Positions 53,413 through 62,823 of a stretch of 64,000 bases of DNA are shown here, piece by piece. The notes under the pieces were generated by a model. That model was not told where the DNA came from, ran no database searches, and saw only the letters and a list, made by a program, of their open reading frames with translations. The DNA is from Arthrobacter sp. SLBN-100. GTDB taxonomy: Bacteria > Actinomycetota > Actinomycetes > Actinomycetales > Micrococcaceae. Within the stretch, counting starts at the first letter, position 1, and each line of letters begins with the position of its first letter. The stretch covers positions 3,906,001 through 3,970,000 of the forward strand of contig NZ_VFMY01000001.1 of assembly GCF_006715305.1 (NCBI RefSeq), written 5' to 3'. Position numbers and translations under genes: made by a program.

Positions 53413-53760
53413 AGCCAAGTTTCCTTCACACGGCCTGGATATGTTTTTTGTGAACCCGTAACCCCACCACCCCAGCCTCAGCAGGCATAAGCCGCGTGAT
53501 CAAGCAGCCTTTGGTCCAGCTTTCTGTACGAACCCTCGGTCCACAGGGTGCGGGTAACCCCCCATGTACCTAATAGATCAATCGGCGTTTTCCCTCCACC
53601 CCTAGTTCTGGCAGCAAGGGAAATTCCCCACGTAGCACGGGATATAAAAGCAAGTACTCACTACTGATGTTTACATAGCCGGGCCTACCATACGCTCAAT
53701 TCACCGAATTAGTCCCCAGGCCACAATCGACCATACACACGCATGAAGCGGTGAGGCATT

Positions 53761-54612
53761 TTGTCTATTTCCATTCAGCCCCCAATTTCATTCTCCAAGC
53801 TGGCGGCAGCACCGGAGAGGGCCTCCATAAGCGTCGTAATCCCAACTCTAAACGAGGCCAAAAACGTCCCGTGGGTCCTCCGGCGTATGCCTGCATACGT
53901 GGACGAGGTGGTGATTGTTGATGGCCGTTCCACGGACAATACAGTTGGCGTGGCGCGGGCAATCCGCAGGGACATCGTGGTGGTGAACGAGCAGCGCAAG
54001 GGCAAGGGTGTCGCGCTACGGTCAGGATTTGCCGCAGCAACGGGCGACATCATCGTCATGCTGGACGCCGATGGAAGCATGGATCCCCAGGAAATTGGCT
54101 GGTTCGTTTCTCCACTCCAGCATGACTATGACTTCGTCAAAGGTTCCCGATACGTCACAGGAGGGGGGTCCGAGGACCTGACGTGGCTGCGGCGTACGGG
54201 AAACCGGGCGCTCACCGGGTTGGCCAACACGGTTCTGCACAGCAACTACTCGGACCTGTGCTATGGCTACATCGCTTTCCGGCGGGAGTGCCTGGAAATT
54301 CTGCAGCTCGAATCCGATGGGTTTGAAATTGAGACGGAACTGATCGTCAGGGCTGCGAAGGCAGGCCTCCGGATTGCCGAGGTCCCCAGCTTGGAACTGG
54401 ACCGCATCTCCGGGGCATCAAATCTCCAGACTTTCCGGGACGGCTGGCGAGTGCTGGGAACCATGGCGCATGAGTGCCTTTTATGGGAGGCACCTACTGC
54501 CGGCGCACGCCCCGAGGCGCTGCGCCGGGTGAAGTACGCCTACGCCAACGTGAGCTTCCCGCGAACGCCCACAGATCCGAAAAGCGTTCTTCCCGTAATA
54601 AGCGTGGCATGA
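53761..54612 (+). CDS. family 2 glycosyltransferase (dolichol-phosphate mannosyltransferase-like)
   Basis: A 283-residue GT-A enzyme: VVIPTLNEAKNVPWVLRRMP, DEVVIVDGRSTDNTV, nucleotide-metal motif DADGSMD and ASNLQTFRDGWRVLGT. The DPM1/DPG-synthase-like type usually moves a sugar from a nucleotide to polyprenyl phosphate, giving a lipid-linked donor. It has no membrane helix. The start is TTG 53761, behind GGTGAGG. First gene of the glycan cluster; the second GT starts one base after its stop. Confidence 0.88.
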   Translation: MSISIQPPISFSKLAAAPERASISVVIPTLNEAKNVPWVLRRMPAYVDEVVIVDGRSTDNTVGVARAIRRDIVVVNEQRKGKGVALRSGFAAATGDIIVMLDADGSMDPQEIGWFVSPLQHDYDFVKGSRYVTGGGSEDLTWLRRTGNRALTGLANTVLHSNYSDLCYGYIAFRRECLEILQLESDGFEIETELIVRAAKAGLRIAEVPSLELDRISGASNLQTFRDGWRVLGTMAHECLLWEAPTAGARPEALRRVKYAYANVSFPRTPTDPKSVLPVISVA

Positions 54613-54613
54613 C

Positions 54614-55609
54614 ATGACGTATGTTCCTTCCCCAAGTGTGACCGTGATCGTATGCGCCTACACATCTGAGCGCTGGGGCTTGCTGCTGGGCGTCATCGAG
54701 TCCCTCCGCACGCAAACCTGCGCACCTAAAGAAGTAATCGTGGTCATTGACCACAACGAGGAACTTTACGAGCGGTTGGCCAAGACCGCAGTTGACGTCA
54801 CCGTCGTCAAGAACACGGGCCCGCGCGGACTCTCGGGGGCACGCAACACTGGAGTGGGGCTGGCGGACTCAGAAGTTGTCGCCTTTCTCGATGATGATGC
54901 TGAAGCCGCGCCGGACTGGCTTGAACGCCTTACGGCGCTCTATGACGATTCTGAAGTGCTCGGAGTGGGGGGTCGGGTGGAACCTGTGTGGGCGGCGGGG
55001 CGTCCCGGTTACTTCGCTGAAGAGCTCGACTGGATCGTTGGCTGCAGCCATCGGGGCTTGCCACGGGTTGCATCCGAAGTCAGGAACGTGATCGGTGCCA
55101 ACATGTCATTCCGGCTTGACGTTATACGCACGGTGGGCGGTTTCAACATCTCCTTGGGCCGTCAGGGTTCCACCCCCTTGGGCTGCGAGGAAACCGAGAT
55201 CTGCATCCGGTCAAAGATGGGCGCCCCCTGGTGTCGGATTGTTTACGAACCTGCCGCGCTGGTCCGCCATCATGTGCCTGCAAGCAGGGGAACGATCCGC
55301 TACATGCTCTCAAGGTCCTGGTCTGAAGGGATTTCGAAGGCCCAAGTCAGTCAGGTCGTCGGGCACAAGCGGGCCCTCGGTCCGGAACGCCGGTACGTCC
55401 GCAGTATCATCCCGCGGGCCGTCTTTTCGGGCATGAATGACTGGAGGCGTGGCGATCCTGATGGACTTGGCCGCGCGGCTGCCTTAGTGGCGGTCGTGGC
55501 ATGTACGGCGGCAGGCTACATCCGTGGGCGTCAGCTTGCGCGTGTGCCTGGACGGCCCCTGAACCACCCGGCCCTGGCCGGAGTCAGTCCGTGGCGGGAA
55601 GTGAAGTGA
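54614..55609 (+). CDS. family 2 glycosyltransferase
   Basis: A 331-residue GT2 enzyme with VIVCAYTSERWGLLLGVIES, LSGARNTGVGLADSEVVAFL, metal motif DDDAE and acceptor-side ED (CEETEICIR). It resembles enzymes that extend surface glycans. A short hydrophobic C-terminal stretch (AAALVAVVACTAAGYIRG) may tie it to the membrane. The acceptor is unknown. The 175-bp gap to the next gene has no convincing gene and could hold an internal promoter. Confidence 0.86.
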   Translation: MTYVPSPSVTVIVCAYTSERWGLLLGVIESLRTQTCAPKEVIVVIDHNEELYERLAKTAVDVTVVKNTGPRGLSGARNTGVGLADSEVVAFLDDDAEAAPDWLERLTALYDDSEVLGVGGRVEPVWAAGRPGYFAEELDWIVGCSHRGLPRVASEVRNVIGANMSFRLDVIRTVGGFNISLGRQGSTPLGCEETEICIRSKMGAPWCRIVYEPAALVRHHVPASRGTIRYMLSRSWSEGISKAQVSQVVGHKRALGPERRYVRSIIPRAVFSGMNDWRRGDPDGLGRAAALVAVVACTAAGYIRGRQLARVPGRPLNHPALAGVSPWREVK

Positions 55610-55784
55610 CCGGGAGTTTGGGGCCTGGGATCGTCACGGGCAGACACCTGCATGGTTGCGTCGCCACCGACCCACTCACCACCACCGCGACGCCACCGCG
55701 GACAGCGTCGATACGGCCAACCCGGACGACACCGTCCACAGCAGCAGCACCATACGACCGAGAACACTCAGACAGGGGACGATC

Positions 55785-56876
55785 ATGAGCACCAGGCAAA
55801 CCAAGGCACTTCACTTCGACATCCACGGCCGCCTCTCGATCCGCGTAGACGCACAGGCACCGGCAGCGCACCAGCTCCGGACCATGTTGGGCTGCTTCGC
55901 CACCGATGCCGAACGGCCAGCCGATATCATCGTCGATGACCGGCCGGAGGCAATGCCGGATGCGGGTCTGCTCGAGCACGAGCTGGCGTACACGGAGAAC
56001 AGCGTGCGCTTTAATGCCGACCGGGTCCAAATCGTGAGGGACGCAGAGCAATGGCGCGTCCACGGATCGGGCGAGCTGTTGACCTCGGTGGTCCCGGTTC
56101 TCGATGCCGCCATGATCGCTCGAGGAGCTGCCATGATCCATGCGGCAACGATGGCCTACCGGGGCCACGCGATCGCCCTTCCGGCGGCCGGAGGAACCGG
56201 TAAGACGAGCACCGCCGCCAAGCTGATGCGGCGTGAGGGGTGGTCGTTCATGGGTGATGACTGGGCCTTTCTTGCCGAGGATGCCACGTTGCTCGGCTAT
56301 GCGAAGCCGATGTTCATCAAGCCGCACCACCGGGCCATCTACCCGCACCTGTTCGAAGGTGTCCGCAAGCCCCTCGTCCCCCCACGGTTCTCGCAGAGCG
56401 TCGGCCGTCTCACCACGCTGGTGCACCCGTACGTCATCCGTTATCCGCGGCTCGCGGACTTCTCCCGCCGCTGGTCGCCCGAGCACCGCATGGTTGACGC
56501 GGGCACCGCGTTCCCCGGGCAGGAAGTGACCACCACGGCCCCGCTCGCGGCCGCCATCTATGTTGAGCGCTTCGAGGGTACGAGGACCCGGATTGTCGAG
56601 CGGACCAAGGATTGGATGGTCGACCGCATGATCGGAAACTTCCACATCGAGATGGCGGGCTTCTCGCAGCAGGTTGTCACCGGCCTGGCGGCCACGTCGG
56701 TCGTCCCGTGGCGGGAGCACTTCGCGGCCAAGGGGCTCGTACTGAGCAAAGCGCTCGACGGACGCCCCTGCCACCTGCTGCAGGTGCCGTCCGCGTACTC
56801 GGCGGACGAGGCGTCGGATGACATCGTCCGGCATCTTGAGGAACTGCTGCCGTCAGTCCTCGATGACCAGGCCTGA
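55785..56876 (+). CDS. HPr kinase-like protein in glycan cluster
   Basis: A 363-residue protein with a P-loop PAAGGTGKTST near residues 131-141 and, downstream, FMGDDWAFL. Both are like the C-terminal domain of HPr kinase/phosphorylase and the HprK-related proteins found in peptide and glycan gene clusters. Phosphorylation of a sugar, a lipid carrier or a partner protein is possible; nothing in the sequence decides. The start is ATG 55785; an open frame from 55656 lacks a ribosome site. Next gene 15 bp downstream. Confidence 0.8.
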   Translation: MSTRQTKALHFDIHGRLSIRVDAQAPAAHQLRTMLGCFATDAERPADIIVDDRPEAMPDAGLLEHELAYTENSVRFNADRVQIVRDAEQWRVHGSGELLTSVVPVLDAAMIARGAAMIHAATMAYRGHAIALPAAGGTGKTSTAAKLMRREGWSFMGDDWAFLAEDATLLGYAKPMFIKPHHRAIYPHLFEGVRKPLVPPRFSQSVGRLTTLVHPYVIRYPRLADFSRRWSPEHRMVDAGTAFPGQEVTTTAPLAAAIYVERFEGTRTRIVERTKDWMVDRMIGNFHIEMAGFSQQVVTGLAATSVVPWREHFAAKGLVLSKALDGRPCHLLQVPSAYSADEASDDIVRHLEELLPSVLDDQA

Positions 56877-56891
56877 GGGGGGTGGGACACA

Positions 56892-57704
56892 ATGAGCCAC
56901 AGTCCTGCCGAAGTTACCGCCGTCGTTCCGGCCCGCAACGCGGAGGATATGCTCCCGCGCTGTCTGGAGGCCCTGCGTCAGTCCGGTGTGGCCGAGATCA
57001 TAGTGGTGGACGGATTGTCCACAGACCGCACCGTCGACCTCGCCCTCGCGGCCGGTGCCCGGGTCCTGAGTGATGAGGGCCGCGGCCTGCCATGGGCCCG
57101 AACGCTGGGGGTGCAAAGCAGCACTACCCGTTGGGTCCTGCTCGTCGACTCAGACGTCGTGTTCGGGCCCGAGGGGGTCGCCCAGCTGCTCACTGAGCTG
57201 GTGGAGGACGGCTACGACGCCCTCCAGGCCGGTCTGGAGAGTGTCGCCGGCCCGGGCTACTGGGGCCAGGCGCTCGCAAATCACCATCGCACCGGCCGCA
57301 GCCGCAACTGGTTCGGGCTCGTGGCGACGATCGTCAACCGGGACCTGATGCTGGGCGTGGGCTTCGACGACACGTTCAAATCGGGGGAGGACATCGAACT
57401 GCGCTGGCGGATGCGGAATTCGGGGATGCGAACGGGGGTGTCGCACCGGACCGTCGTCGAACATCGTTTCGCAGCGGACGACTTTGACTTCGCGCTCGAC
57501 CAGTTCCTCATGGATGGAACGGGACTGGGACGGATGATCCGCAAACACGGCTGGCGCGGTGCGAGGTTGGCGCTGCTGCCAGCCGCCGCGGCAGTCCGGG
57601 GCAGCGCCTTGAGCCTCGCGGCTGGCCAGCCCCGGTGGTTGCGCTACTATGTCGCCTTCTGCTGGTACAACTACGCGGGTTTGGTCAAGGGTTTCGGGTC
57701 GTGA
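56892..57704 (+). CDS. family 2 glycosyltransferase
   Basis: A 270-residue GT2: AVVPARNAEDMLPRCLEALR, EIIVVDGLSTDRTVDLA, metal motif DSDVVFGPEG and SGEDIELRWRMRNSG (catalytic ED). A C-terminal segment (LLPAAAAVRGSALSLAAG) is moderately hydrophobic. It begins the tightly coupled block; its stop overlaps the flippase start (GTGA). Confidence 0.87.
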   Translation: MSHSPAEVTAVVPARNAEDMLPRCLEALRQSGVAEIIVVDGLSTDRTVDLALAAGARVLSDEGRGLPWARTLGVQSSTTRWVLLVDSDVVFGPEGVAQLLTELVEDGYDALQAGLESVAGPGYWGQALANHHRTGRSRNWFGLVATIVNRDLMLGVGFDDTFKSGEDIELRWRMRNSGMRTGVSHRTVVEHRFAADDFDFALDQFLMDGTGLGRMIRKHGWRGARLALLPAAAAVRGSALSLAAGQPRWLRYYVAFCWYNYAGLVKGFGS

Positions 57705-58984
57705 GTACTGTGAGGGGGGACCCGGCCGTCGACGCCTCGCCCGTCCGGCACTCCGCACTGCGCAGCTCACTCGGCCTCATCCTGGCCAAGGGCGCCCAGA
57801 CCGGCTCGGGTTTCGCCTTCTGGGTCGTGGCCGCGCACGCGGCGTCCGACCGTGAGGTCGGGCTCACCACGGCCGCGGTCTCGGCGGTGTTGATCTGCGC
57901 GCAGCTCGCGGTGCTGGGCGCAGGGTCGGCCGTGATCGTTTCGGTGGGGCGGGGCGAACCGCCAGCGCGGGTGCTGGACGCGGCGTTTGGAATCGTGGCG
58001 TTAGCCAGCACCGTGCTGGCCCTCGGGTACCTCGTGCTGCAGCTGACCGTGGCCCCGGACACGGCCTCGGTATCGGTTCTCTTCTGGCTCATGTTCCTCG
58101 TGGCCGCGGTCACCGGGACACTGGGCACCGTTCTGGACCAGGCGCTCGTGGCACTGGGACGCGGTGCCAGCGCGACCTTGAGGTACACGTTGGGCGGCGG
58201 GGTTTCACTCGGGGCCGCAGCACTCGTGGCGTGGCAGGCGCACCCCGCCGCGGCGGACTTGCTGATGGCCTGCTGGACTCTCGGGACCGCCTTGACGTGC
58301 ATCGTGGGTGTGGTCCAGTTGCGAAGACTTGTCGGCTACCGGCCGCGGCCATCCTTGCGCCTGGCGGGCGGCCGTCCGCTGCTGATGCTGGGAATTCCGA
58401 ACCAGCTCCTCACCCTCACCGAGCGCGCCCCCGGGCTGGTGCTGCCGCTCCTGCTCGCGCACATGGTATCGCCGGAGGCTGCTGCCTACTGGTATCCCGC
58501 CTGGATGATGGCCTGGGCAGCCTACACTGCTCCGATGTTGATGGGCATCGTTCAGTTCTCGGAGGGTGTCCGGGAGCCTGGCCGCCTCGTGTCGGTCACT
58601 TGGGCGACTCTCCGGTGGTCTCTCGCCATAGGAGGTCTGGGTGCCGCCGTCCTCATCGTCTTCGCCCGCCCTCTGCTCCACCTGCTGGGGGATCAGTACG
58701 CCGAAGCGTCAGCAGGCGCTCTGCAGTGGTTGGCGGCCGGCGTGGTGGCCTATGCGGTGCTGCAGGCCTACAACGCCGTGTGCCGGGCCCGCGGTCGCTA
58801 CGCGGAAGCCATCGTGGTCGGCGTGGTGCTCGCCGTCGCCCTCTGCGTTTCAGCACTCTCCGCCGCCGAACAGGGCGCCAGCGCCATGGCCCTTAACTGG
58901 CTGGTGGTGCTCTCCATCGGAGCCCTGGCGGTCGGCCTTCGGCTGGTCGCAATCCTCCGGCGCGTCAAACAGGAGGTATTATGA
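57701..58984 (+). CDS. polysaccharide flippase (Wzx/MATE-like, MVF superfamily)
   Basis: A 427-residue protein with 12 or so membrane helices and few charged loops. SSLGLILAKGAQTGSGFAFW at the N-terminus and the TM arrangement fit O-antigen/teichoic acid flippases that move lipid-linked glycans across the membrane. The start is GTG 57701, overlapping the GT stop by 4 bases. Translation continues into the next gene through an ATGA overlap. Confidence 0.85.
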   Translation: MSTVRGDPAVDASPVRHSALRSSLGLILAKGAQTGSGFAFWVVAAHAASDREVGLTTAAVSAVLICAQLAVLGAGSAVIVSVGRGEPPARVLDAAFGIVALASTVLALGYLVLQLTVAPDTASVSVLFWLMFLVAAVTGTLGTVLDQALVALGRGASATLRYTLGGGVSLGAAALVAWQAHPAAADLLMACWTLGTALTCIVGVVQLRRLVGYRPRPSLRLAGGRPLLMLGIPNQLLTLTERAPGLVLPLLLAHMVSPEAAAYWYPAWMMAWAAYTAPMLMGIVQFSEGVREPGRLVSVTWATLRWSLAIGGLGAAVLIVFARPLLHLLGDQYAEASAGALQWLAAGVVAYAVLQAYNAVCRARGRYAEAIVVGVVLAVALCVSALSAAEQGASAMALNWLVVLSIGALAVGLRLVAILRRVKQEVL

Positions 58985-60759
58985 CCAGCACGCTTGATAC
59001 GCCCAGCCGCCTGGACCGGCGCTGGAAGCCCCGTGACGTGTGGTGCGCACTCGCGGGAGTCGTGTCGCTAGCGCTTGCCGCGGGGGCCGCTTCCACAGTG
59101 GCCGTGCCCGTCAACAGCGACATCGGGCTCGTCGGCGTCCTGCCCTACCCGTTCTGGATGGGGGTCCTGCTTCTGAACGCCGCCTTCTTCGTGGCCCTAC
59201 GGGGGGACGCGGCGGGCCCGGCGCGCCGCCCGGTGATGATGTGGCTCGTCGTTGTGCTGGTCCTCGTGCTCTTCGGGACCGCAGCCTTCGTCACAGAGGT
59301 ACCGCGGGGTGAGGTCGCCTTCCGGCATCTCGGCATCGCCGACGCCCTCTCGGACATGCAGCGGATCGATCCGAACATCGACGCCTACTTCAACTGGCCG
59401 GGTTTCTTCGCCCTCCTGGCAACGGTGCTCGGCGCGACCGGTCTCGACCCTGTCACCCTTGCCCTGTGGGCTCCAGTGCTCAACGTGAGTCTGTGGCTCG
59501 TTGCCGTGGCCGTGCTCACCGGTTACCTGACCCGGGATCCGCGACGGCGCTGGCTCGTGCTCTGGATCTTCTGCCTTGGCAACTGGCAGGACCAGGACTA
59601 CCTGTCTCCCCAGGCATTCGGCTTCTTCCTGTATCTCGTTGTGCTTGCGATGCTCCTCGGTCCGTTGGCCGCGCGGTCCGGTAAGCTTCACGGCTTCCGG
59701 CGTTCGGACCTGGCGGAGTGGTGGCGGGGACGGACGCCAGCCGACCCCCGACCGGCATACCGGCTGGCCGCTCTCGTCGTGACCCTCTTGCTCATTACGG
59801 TCATGACCGCGAGCCATCAGTTGACGCCATTTATTTTGCTCATTGTCATTACCGTCCTCACCCTGAGCGGACGTGTATGGCCCAGCAGACTGCCCCTGAT
59901 CGCCGGTCTTGTGCTGATGCTCTGGCTCGTCTACCCAGCGAGTATTTACCTCGCCGGGCACCCGCTCCTGCAGGACGCAGGACTGCAGATTGCGGCCGAG
60001 GCCAACGTGGCCGAGCGCGTGAGCGGGACCCCTGGCCACCTGCTCGTGGTGCAACTCCGGGTCGGCCTCACCGTCCTGCTGTGGGCGCTCGCCACTGTCG
60101 GGGCGGTGCGCGACTGGCGCAGAAGGCGCCTCGACCTCCGGGTGGTCCTCCTCGCCGTCACCCCATTGCTGCTCTTCCCCGCACAGGCGTACGGCGGTGA
60201 AATGCTCATCCGCGTCTCGCTGTTCGCACTGCCCTTCATAGCCCTGCTGGCCTGCTCGGTGCTGCTGCCCGGCGACGGCAGCAAACGCCCGTCAAGCCGC
60301 GCCGTGGGAGGCCTGGTCATCACCTGCTTCCTGCTGGCCGTGTTGACCGTGACCGGCCGGTTCGGAAACGCCCAGTATGACGTCTTCACCGACAACGAGA
60401 TTGACGCGGTTGCCGCAGCGGAGCAACTGGCGCCCCGGAGCTCGTCGATCATCTCGGCTGCCCACCCGACGCCATGGCGCAGCGAGTCCTACCTCGAACA
60501 CCGTTACCGGACAATGGACGACCTGTGCCGGGAGAACCTGTCGGCTGAGACGTGCGGTCCGATCGTCTACAACTACGCCCTGCAAAACCCCGCCGGCGCC
60601 CACATGATCTTCATGCGCTCGTCGGAGGCGAGTGTCGTGCTCCAGGGCGACAACGGTGCGGGCGAGTTTACCGAGCTGGAGGAGTGGTTAAGCATGCAGG
60701 ACCGTGTGGAGCTCGTGTTCAACAATGTTGACGCACGTGTGTATCGGGTGGCGCCATGA
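58981..60759 (+). CDS. large polytopic membrane protein, GT-C or polymerase-like
   Basis: A 592-residue protein with about 10-12 membrane helices and a C-terminal extracytoplasmic part of ~120 residues (from about residue 475). The long first external loop contains charged residues and an Asp-rich piece (MQRIDPNIDAYFNWPGFF), reminiscent of the catalytic loop of GT-C glycosyltransferases or of Wzy polymerases. A role in glycan assembly outside the membrane is inferred from its neighbours. It overlaps both flanking genes by 4 bases. Confidence 0.78.
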   Translation: MTSTLDTPSRLDRRWKPRDVWCALAGVVSLALAAGAASTVAVPVNSDIGLVGVLPYPFWMGVLLLNAAFFVALRGDAAGPARRPVMMWLVVVLVLVLFGTAAFVTEVPRGEVAFRHLGIADALSDMQRIDPNIDAYFNWPGFFALLATVLGATGLDPVTLALWAPVLNVSLWLVAVAVLTGYLTRDPRRRWLVLWIFCLGNWQDQDYLSPQAFGFFLYLVVLAMLLGPLAARSGKLHGFRRSDLAEWWRGRTPADPRPAYRLAALVVTLLLITVMTASHQLTPFILLIVITVLTLSGRVWPSRLPLIAGLVLMLWLVYPASIYLAGHPLLQDAGLQIAAEANVAERVSGTPGHLLVVQLRVGLTVLLWALATVGAVRDWRRRRLDLRVVLLAVTPLLLFPAQAYGGEMLIRVSLFALPFIALLACSVLLPGDGSKRPSSRAVGGLVITCFLLAVLTVTGRFGNAQYDVFTDNEIDAVAAAEQLAPRSSSIISAAHPTPWRSESYLEHRYRTMDDLCRENLSAETCGPIVYNYALQNPAGAHMIFMRSSEASVVLQGDNGAGEFTELEEWLSMQDRVELVFNNVDARVYRVAP

Positions 60760-61100
60760 GTGCCATGAGTATCGTCAAGCGGCCCACCATGGCGCTCGGC
60801 CTCGCCGCCGCCGCGCTGGTGCTCCTAACGCTTGTGGGGCTGCCGACACCGCTGCAGGCGGTCGCCGCGGCAGCTGTCCTCATCCTGCTCCCGGGGCAGG
60901 CGCTGGCCCGGCTCACGCCCGTTACCGACCTCGCGCTCGCCGCGCTGCTCGTCCTGGCGCTTGGCCTCGCCACCCTCACCGCGGTGTCCACGGCGATGTT
61001 CTACCTTGCTGTCTGGTCGTGGCAGGCATGCGTCGTCTCGATGGGCGTCATCACCATCCTCGCGTGTATTGCACGCGCACGGCAGGAGGCTGCGTCATGA
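60756..61100 (+). CDS. small three-helix membrane protein
   Basis: A 114-residue protein consisting almost wholly of hydrophobic segments (LGLAAAALVLLTLVGLP, AVAAAAVLILLPGQALA, LALAALLVLALGLATLTAVS). ATGA overlap with the gene before and with the one after. No recognised family. Its fixed place in the coupled block suggests a subunit or chaperone for the large membrane protein. Confidence 0.75.
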   Translation: MSAMSIVKRPTMALGLAAAALVLLTLVGLPTPLQAVAAAAVLILLPGQALARLTPVTDLALAALLVLALGLATLTAVSTAMFYLAVWSWQACVVSMGVITILACIARARQEAAS

Positions 61101-61300
61101 TCGATCTGGCAGGACTGCTGGTGGTTACCGCCCTGCTCGTCACCCTCGTCACGCTCGAGGTTCGACACGCCGGACCAGACCCCAGGCAGACCGCACCCCC
61201 GAGGTTCTTCGGCCGGGCGGTGAGCCGCGGGGCCATTGCCCTCATGTGGATGATGTGCCTGCTCCTCTTCCTTCCACGTCTGCTGGAACTGCTCACGTGA
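61097..61300 (+). CDS. small two-helix membrane protein
   Basis: A 67-residue protein with two hydrophobic segments (LAGLLVVTALLVTLVTLE and GAIALMWMMCLLLFLPRLL) joined by a Pro/Arg-rich loop. The start is ATG 61097, behind AGGAGG. Overlaps of 4 bases with the preceding gene and with the phosphoesterase (GTGA) show it is translated as part of the operon. No recognised family. Confidence 0.75.
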   Translation: MIDLAGLLVVTALLVTLVTLEVRHAGPDPRQTAPPRFFGRAVSRGAIALMWMMCLLLFLPRLLELLT

Positions 61301-62346
61301 GTGGCGCAGCCAGGTGGTGGCTCCTCAGCGACCTCCACCTGGGCGTGGCGGACGAGGACCCGCGACGCCCCGGCAAGGTGCTGCCCGAGTTCCTGCACCG
61401 CGAGGTGCTTGGAGCCTCCGGTCAGCAGCACGTCGTCTTTGTCGGTGACACGTTTGAGTTGGTCGGGTTCCCCGAAGACGAGAGCTTGGCCCGGCTGGAG
61501 TCCATCCTCGCCCGCCACCCCGACACGCTGCAGGCGCTCCAGGCGTGTGCGGCGCGCGGCGTGCAGTTGCACTTCGTCTGCGGAAACCATGACGTGGAGC
61601 TGGCCCGGCCCTCGGTCGCCGCCCGCCTGTCATCGCTGCTGTCACCCGTCAAGCCCGCGCAGGTCCGGGTGCATCCCTGGTTCCTGCACGTGCCCCACGT
61701 ACTCGTGGCGGAGCACGGGCACCAGCACCACGCGCTGCACCGGATCCCCGAGCTGCTGCGCACCGCGGTCAGCGGTACCGACGAGCTGGACCTGCCACCG
61801 CTCGCCGCGTGGCACGCCCAGCCGTCGAACTCGCGCCTGAGCCGCGCCGGTGCCGTTGCCCGTGCCTGCCTTGCGTCTGAACGGGCGGAACGCCGGGTCC
61901 GGGAGCTCGAGTACGGCGAGCTGTTGCAGGCCGAGTCACTGCGGCTGGAGCTCGACGGGGCGGCCGTTCGGGACCTGGCGCGCCTGTCCCGGTTCCGGAC
62001 GGTGTCAGTGCTCCCGCGCACCGCCACCCGCATGGTGCTCGCGGCCGCCGGGCGCAGCATAGCCAGCGAGGAGACTCCTGCTGCTGCAGGCCGGGTTGCG
62101 CGCACCCTCGAGGCGCATGGTTCCGGGGTTGCCTGGTACGTCTCGGGCCACACCCACCGGGCCCTCGAGTCAGCGCTCGAGGCCGGCTCCACCAGGTACG
62201 TCAACACCGGTACGTGGTGTTCTGACGTCCGCGGTCGGGGGCCTGACCAAGCGGACCGCGGGGCGTTCCCGTACGCCGTGGTCGACGTCGGTCAAGACGG
62301 CGCCACCAGCGGCGGGCTGCGGTACTGGCGTCCGGACGGCCGCTGA
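61297..62346 (+). CDS. calcineurin-like metallophosphoesterase
   Basis: A 349-residue dimetal phosphoesterase. All motifs are present: DLH (LLSDLHLG), GD (VFVGDTFELVG), GNHD (VCGNHDVEL), and the His motifs VAEHGHQHH and VSGHTHRA. The arrangement recalls LpxH-like enzymes that cleave nucleotide-diphospho-lipids. In this context it could hydrolyse a nucleotide sugar or polyprenyl pyrophosphate. Soluble, no signal peptide. Last gene of the glycan cluster. Confidence 0.85.
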   Translation: MSGAARWWLLSDLHLGVADEDPRRPGKVLPEFLHREVLGASGQQHVVFVGDTFELVGFPEDESLARLESILARHPDTLQALQACAARGVQLHFVCGNHDVELARPSVAARLSSLLSPVKPAQVRVHPWFLHVPHVLVAEHGHQHHALHRIPELLRTAVSGTDELDLPPLAAWHAQPSNSRLSRAGAVARACLASERAERRVRELEYGELLQAESLRLELDGAAVRDLARLSRFRTVSVLPRTATRMVLAAAGRSIASEETPAAAGRVARTLEAHGSGVAWYVSGHTHRALESALEAGSTRYVNTGTWCSDVRGRGPDQADRGAFPYAVVDVGQDGATSGGLRYWRPDGR

Positions 62347-62380
62347 GTGAGGAAACCTCCTGTGCCCGCCCCCGGAGTTC

Positions 62381-62776
62381 CTAGTCTGCAGGTGCCTCCG
62401 CAGGAGCGCCGGATTCCCGGGACTCCTTCTGCCACGGCCAGCGCCCGGTGATTTCGAGCTCAAGGGAAAAACTGAGGAACGTCCGGATCAGCACGATGAT
62501 GGCCAGGACTCCGACTGTCTCGAAGGTCGGCGTGACGGCGACCGTGCGGATGATGTCGGCGGCAACCAACAGCTCAAGCCCCAGCAAGATGGACCTGCCC
62601 AAGAGCTGGCGGTATAAGCGGTAGAAGCTGAGTTTCCCAGTGCCTGCAGGGAGGTTCCGCGGCTGATGACCGCGAAGCGCCAGTGGGACGGACACCAGGG
62701 CGCCAATCACCATCACAGCCACTCCGGCGAAATCGACAAACTGCCCGGCAGCCTCAATAACTTCCCGAAAATCCAT
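62381..62776 (-). CDS. DUF1622 membrane protein
   Basis: A 131-residue protein with about three membrane helices (GVAVMVIGALVSVPLALRG, FYRLYRQLLGRSILLGLELL, VGVLAIIVLIRTFLSFSLEL). This pattern, including LGRSILLGLELLVAADIIRT, is typical of DUF1622. The function is unknown. The start is ATG 62776. It converges on the glycan cluster. Confidence 0.88.
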   Translation of the reverse strand: MDFREVIEAAGQFVDFAGVAVMVIGALVSVPLALRGHQPRNLPAGTGKLSFYRLYRQLLGRSILLGLELLVAADIIRTVAVTPTFETVGVLAIIVLIRTFLSFSLELEITGRWPWQKESRESGAPAEAPAD

Positions 62777-62823
62777 GTTTCCTGCCCTACGTATCCCGCG
62801 TCACGCTGCGTTCAAGGGACAGC

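Noticed and set aside
55656..55784. In-frame N-terminal extension of the HprK-like protein.
   Set aside because: It is His/Thr/Pro-rich low-complexity sequence without a ribosome site; ATG 55785 follows GGGGAC and starts the plausible protein.
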